Of a DNA stretch of 53,761 nucleotides, positions 50,535 to 53,761 are shown one piece after another (position 1 is the stretch's first letter; every line of letters begins with the position of its first letter). This DNA comes from Candidatus Erginobacter occultus (GTDB lineage Bacteria > Auribacterota > Erginobacteria > Erginobacterales > Erginobacteraceae): positions 1-53,761 of the forward strand of contig JAVCCZ010000234.1 of assembly GCA_030765265.1 (NCBI GenBank). Direction: 5' to 3'. The position numbers were made by a program, and so were the translations under genes. Under the pieces are notes generated by a model that saw only the letters and a program-made list of their open reading frames with translations, had not been told where the DNA came from and made no database searches.

Positions 50535-51421
50535 TCACGGGGGAAAGGCCGGTCCAGGACCGGTTGGCCGGGAAGTGCCGGGAGCTGGCTGGCCGGGAGT
50601 TTTACCGCCGTTACCAGGATTACTGGCACTCGGTGATGCTCTCCCCGGATTTTCCTCCGCCGGGCGGCGCGGTCCTCGACTGCGGTTGCGGGCCCGGCCT
50701 CCTCCTCGACTGCCTGGCCCGGCGCGGCTTCCGGGTTTACGGGATCGATATCTCGATGGAGATGCTGAAAGCCGCCCGGGATGAAGCGGCTCCCGCCGGG
50801 TTGATCGCCGGTTCCGCGGAAACGATGGGGTGGCGGGCATCGAGCTTCGACGCCGTGATCTGCAAGGGGAGCCTCCACCACCTGGAATCTCCCCCCCGGG
50901 CCCTGGCCGAGATCCGGCGGGTGCTGAAGCCGGGCGGTATCCTGGTCCTCTCCGAACCCTGCCGGGACAACCCGGTCTGGCGGGTGGCGGGACGGGCGGT
51001 CACCGCTCTCGGGAGAGGGTTCAGTTCCGGGCACCGGGTATTCACCAGCCGAGAGCTGGCCGGCCTGCTCGACCGGACCGGGTTCGCCGTCCTCGGCCGG
51101 CGGTATTTCGGCCTGGCCGGCTTCGCTCTCTGCGCGATGGCCCATCACTTCAGTCCGCTGAGATTTCTCCCCGCCGGTTCGTTCCTGGCCGGGCTGCTGA
51201 TCCGGCTCGACGAAGCGCTGGCCGACCGTTACCCGGCCCGGACCCTGGCCTGGCACCTGGTGATCGCCGCCCGGGCGGTACCGCGGCCGGGCAAGCAGGC
51301 CGGTATCCCCGGCTCAAATCTTGCAGCAGTTCCGGCAGGCCGCCGGCCGGGGGAGGGTGTCAAGGCCCCGGCGGAACCGGCGGTAGGCGGGGCCGTTCCA
51401 GATTCCGCCCAGCGCCTGTAA
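50531..51421 (+). CDS. Class I SAM-dependent methyltransferase
   Basis: 296 residues from ATG 50531 (GGGGGAGA upstream, overlapping the previous stop). Methyltransf_11 signature: GAVLDCGCGPGLLLDCLARR (motif I), VYGIDISMEMLKAARDE, LIAGSAETMGWRASSFDAVI (motif II) and LKPGGILVLSEPCRDNP (motif III). The C-terminal half has AGFALCAMAHHFSPLRFLPA, possibly membrane-associated, suggesting a lipid or polyprenyl substrate. The last about 36 residues (PGKQAGIPGSNLAAVPAGRR onward) lie antisense to the 3' end of the convergent radical SAM gene and look non-homologous, as if the native stop was lost. Confidence 0.85.
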   Translation: MITGERPVQDRLAGKCRELAGREFYRRYQDYWHSVMLSPDFPPPGGAVLDCGCGPGLLLDCLARRGFRVYGIDISMEMLKAARDEAAPAGLIAGSAETMGWRASSFDAVICKGSLHHLESPPRALAEIRRVLKPGGILVLSEPCRDNPVWRVAGRAVTALGRGFSSGHRVFTSRELAGLLDRTGFAVLGRRYFGLAGFALCAMAHHFSPLRFLPAGSFLAGLLIRLDEALADRYPARTLAWHLVIAARAVPRPGKQAGIPGSNLAAVPAGRRPGEGVKAPAEPAVGGAVPDSAQRL

Positions 51422-52360
51422 CCGGATATCGCCGAACGGGGCCGGGAAACCGGGGCAGGGATAAATTCGGCCCCGGGGATCGATCCGGAGGGCGAAGTAA
51501 GGATAGCGGCAGGGCCGGCTGTACCCCTCTGAGTACCAGCGGGCGATCTCCCCGGGAGTGAGTTCGGGGATGAACCTGACCTTGATTCTCTTCTCCCCGG
51601 CCACCCGCCGGAGAGAATCAAGGGCTCCGTTCACCCGGCCCGGATCCATTGCCGATCCGGGGCCGATTCCACCCTCTCCGGGACGGGAACGGAGTTGGGG
51701 CCCCATCGGATGCTGGAAACTGACCCTGGTGATACCCATCCGCCCGAGCCGGACGGCAAACTCGCTCAAAATGGGGAGGTTGCGCGGATGGAGGAGGCAG
51801 TTGACCGCGACGCGGTTGAGCATCCCCCAACTCCCCAGCCGGTCGATCCCCGCCATCGCCTCGGCAAAGGCTCCCGGGCGTGAAGTGACGGCGTCGTGAA
51901 TTTCTTCGGGGCCGTTGAGGGAGATCGTGAGGCGGTCGGGACCGCCCGACTCCAGCCAGTCGCCCGCCCGGGAAGAGATCAGGGTGCCGTTGGTGCTGAC
52001 GGAGGTCCAGCAGCCGCGGGACCGGACCCGGGAGACGATCGCGGCCAGGTCCGCTCTCAGGAACGGTTCCCCCCCGGTCAGGTGGACCAGCGGCCGGGGC
52101 CGGGGCAGGTCCGCCAGCAGGCGGTCGATCTCTTCCTCCGAGACCGTTTCCTCGACGGGCGGGAGTCCGGCCAGGTAGCAGTAAGGGCAGGAGAGATTGC
52201 AGCGGTAGGTCAGTTCGATAGTGATCAGGAAGGGCCGTCCGGATCGTCCGTCTCCTAGCGCCCGGTGGAATAAATAGCCGGGCAGCCTCCCCAGGAGGCC
52301 GGCCGCCCGCCGCGGGGGGAGATCTCCGCGGTTGATCAGCCTGACGAGCTTAGCGATCAA
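51314..52360 (-). CDS. Radical SAM/SPASM-domain protein
   Basis: 348 residues from TTG 52360, with GGGGAG about nine bases upstream, overlapping the end of the preceding gene. ITIELTYRCNLSCPYCYLAG has the CxxxCxxC cluster motif, then VHLTGGEPFLRADLAAIVSR, SVSTNGTLISSRAG and LTISLNGPEEIHDAV. The C-terminal SPASM-type region has CRYPYFALRIDPRGRIYPCP, GFPAPFGDIRLQ and a final CRNCCKI, providing auxiliary-cluster Cys. Such enzymes modify peptides, glycans or lipids. It is in the same minus-strand unit as the glycosyltransferase-like gene. Its 3' end overlaps the convergent methyltransferase by 108 bp. Confidence 0.9.
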   Translation of the reverse strand: MIAKLVRLINRGDLPPRRAAGLLGRLPGYLFHRALGDGRSGRPFLITIELTYRCNLSCPYCYLAGLPPVEETVSEEEIDRLLADLPRPRPLVHLTGGEPFLRADLAAIVSRVRSRGCWTSVSTNGTLISSRAGDWLESGGPDRLTISLNGPEEIHDAVTSRPGAFAEAMAGIDRLGSWGMLNRVAVNCLLHPRNLPILSEFAVRLGRMGITRVSFQHPMGPQLRSRPGEGGIGPGSAMDPGRVNGALDSLRRVAGEKRIKVRFIPELTPGEIARWYSEGYSRPCRYPYFALRIDPRGRIYPCPGFPAPFGDIRLQALGGIWNGPAYRRFRRGLDTLPRPAACRNCCKI

Positions 52361-53761
52361 GGTTACCGTCTCCCCGGTGGTAAATCAGAGCCCGGCCCGC
52401 CGTTTCGCTCCGGTAGCCTTCCTCCGCCAGGAGATTCCGGAGCGGCTGAAAACGCCCGGCGGGCCAGTCCGGCGCCGACCAGGGTGCCAGATGGACGAAA
52501 ACCAGGGCCGGCTTCTGGCCCCGGACGGCTTCAAGCACGGAATCGAAACCTCCCGGTTCGTAGGTTTCGATGAACCGGTAATGCTTTTCCTGGAGGTAAT
52601 AGGTGTGCCGGGTCAGGTTGGTCCGGTCGAGAAAAAGGCAGGGGAGGACCGACTCCAGGCAGAGGATTTGATCGTCAGCTCCCAGATGGTACCGTTCCGC
52701 CAGCTTGAGCATCTGTAGTTCCTGTCTTTCCAGATTCATCCAGGGCGGTCGGAGCCGGATTGTTCCCGCCAGCGACCAGGCGGCCAGGCCGACGATTGCC
52801 GCCGCCGCCAGCGTTTGGAAGGCCCGCGGATTCATCTTCGCCTCCAGCCGGCCGGCCGGATAGAGGACATAGAGAGAGATCCAGGGCAGGAGGGGGATCA
52901 TATCCCTCCCCCCCTGGAAATTGGCGGCGCTGATCAGGATCAGCAGGGAGAGCAGGACCAGGGGAAAGAAGGTTTTCTCGAATTCCCGCCTTCCCGACCG
53001 GGCGACCCGGAGCCAGTTGAGGAGATACCCGGCTGTCCCAAGGAGGATGAAGGGCAGGCTCCTCCAGTACAATTTCCTCACCACCCGGGGGACCACCCTT
53101 AACCCCCAGAAAAATTCGCTCGACACGTTGATCCGACCGTAAAGCACCGTCTGCTGGAAGAAGTCGGCCAGGTTGCCCCGGAAGCCGGTATAGATGATAA
53201 CCGCCGCGACCGGGATCAAAAAGCCCACCGCCAGGCGCCGGCTGTCCCGGCCGGATCGGGGGAAGAGCAGGGAGCCGGCCAGGAGGGCGATCGGGAAGGT
53301 CAGCCCCGGCTGCCAGGAGAGGAACGAGAGGGCGGCGCAAAGTCCGGAGACCAACGGGCGTCCGGCGAGATAAACGGCCACCGCGGTCAGGCCGAAGAAG
53401 ACCATCAGGACGTGCCAGTCGGCGCTGACCGCCAGCTTGTCGTAGGGGAAACCGAAACCGAGGTAGACCAGGACCGCCAGCCGGGACCGGAATCGGGAGC
53501 CGAGGACTCTTCGGGCGATCAGGTAGAGGGGAAGGGCGGAGGCGAGGTAAAAGGCGAAGAAGATCAGCCGGGTGATGATTACCGCCGGGATCAGCTCACC
53601 GCCGGCGGCCAGGAAAGCGGCGGCGATGATGTATTCGGTCAGGGGCGGCTTGTCGATGAAGATATCCCGGTAGAGGAGGTCTCCCCGGTAAATCTGCCGC
53701 CCCAGGTAAAAATGATTGCCGGCCACCGGGAGGATCTCTCTCCGGGTCGGCTGGTGGAGGA
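52350..53761 (-). CDS. GT-C-type membrane glycosyltransferase, 5' end cut by window
   Basis: The frame is open to the window edge; upstream codons read LHQPTRREILPVAGNHFYLG, so a GTG at 53726 is not the true start. The first visible loop has YRGDLLYRDIFIDKPPLTEY, the (Y/F)RD-x-F-x-x-K-PP motif of PMT/ArnT-like GT39/GT83 transferases that use polyprenyl-phosphate sugars. About 8-9 membrane helices follow (to about residue 320), then a C-terminal soluble domain (LCLESVLPCLFLDRTNLTRH, VFVHLAPWSAPDWPAGRFQP) outside the membrane. The catalytic Asp at the start of the family is probably in the missing part. It ends overlapping the radical SAM gene start by 11 bases. Confidence 0.8.
   Translation of the reverse strand, partial: LHQPTRREILPVAGNHFYLGRQIYRGDLLYRDIFIDKPPLTEYIIAAAFLAAGGELIPAVIITRLIFFAFYLASALPLYLIARRVLGSRFRSRLAVLVYLGFGFPYDKLAVSADWHVLMVFFGLTAVAVYLAGRPLVSGLCAALSFLSWQPGLTFPIALLAGSLLFPRSGRDSRRLAVGFLIPVAAVIIYTGFRGNLADFFQQTVLYGRINVSSEFFWGLRVVPRVVRKLYWRSLPFILLGTAGYLLNWLRVARSGRREFEKTFFPLVLLSLLILISAANFQGGRDMIPLLPWISLYVLYPAGRLEAKMNPRAFQTLAAAAIVGLAAWSLAGTIRLRPPWMNLERQELQMLKLAERYHLGADDQILCLESVLPCLFLDRTNLTRHTYYLQEKHYRFIETYEPGGFDSVLEAVRGQKPALVFVHLAPWSAPDWPAGRFQPLRNLLAEEGYRSETAGRALIYHRGDGNLDR

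Noticed and set aside
1-53761. tRNA, rRNA or CRISPR arrays
   Set aside because: No tRNA-like T-loop/acceptor pattern, rRNA segment or regularly spaced direct repeats were seen; the repeats present are palindromic or dispersed.

Overview
The window looks like a chromosomal piece from a GC-rich, diderm (outer-membrane-bearing), probably anaerobic or H2-metabolising bacterium. The evidence is a complete Tol-Pal operon, Sec/lipoprotein signal sequences, a group 3b-type NAD(P)-linked [NiFe] hydrogenase (sulfhydrogenase) and PAS-rich hybrid histidine kinases. Codon use outside the island is strongly GC-biased. Several families of dispersed intergenic repeats of the kind common in uncultured-lineage genomes are present. 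The phylum cannot be fixed from the sequence by eye.

Layout. 1-1165: tail of a methyltransferase and a small HTH protein. 1171-6007 (minus): tolQ-tolR-tolA-tolB-pal plus a LysM lipoprotein in the cpoB position, with a palindromic repeat wedged between tolQ and tolR. 6117-12284: two hybrid sensor kinases around an MscS channel. 12285-13284: fragments of a tyrosine recombinase and probably a carbonic anhydrase, then a MORN-type secreted protein. 13285-15309: leuA with an apparent transcription-attenuation leader. 15310-16415: REP-like palindromes, relict IS ends and an orphan HigA. 16416-18269: DUF2157 membrane protein and a frameshifted GDYXXLXY partner.

18332-38346 is a genomic (defence) island, visibly more AT-rich than its flanks up to about 27.9 kb and again at 36.3-38.3 kb. 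It starts with a DUF1780-like gene split by an ISL3-family element that has an exact 8-bp target duplication. Next come an OLD-like ATPase-TOPRIM gene, a HEPN (RX4H) protein overlapping a GmrSD-type DUF262/HNH endonuclease gene, a protein of unknown family, and a PrrC/RloC-type AAA ATPase. A complete type I restriction-modification locus follows (hsdM, hsdS, a DUF4143-type ATPase with an in-frame stop, hsdR), then an HTH gene and an AbiE toxin-antitoxin pair. The HEPN + DUF262 + unknown trio is the best candidate for an undescribed system.

38407-53761: a radical SAM SPL-like protein; hydBGDA, encoding a sulfhydrogenase whose large subunit ends exactly at the final metal-ligand motif; a convergent BMP-family ABC importer (lipoprotein, ATPase, two permeases, one with an in-frame TGA); and an envelope/glycan locus with two multi-pass membrane proteins (one a GT-C-type glycosyltransferase cut by the window edge), a methyltransferase and a radical SAM/SPASM protein.

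Several genes carry single lesions: TAA in the transposase, TAG in the DUF4143 ATPase, TGA in the permease, and a C6-tract frameshift in the GDYXXLXY gene. All three stop codons also end ordinary genes here, so code reassignment is unlikely. Real decay and assembly error are both possible.
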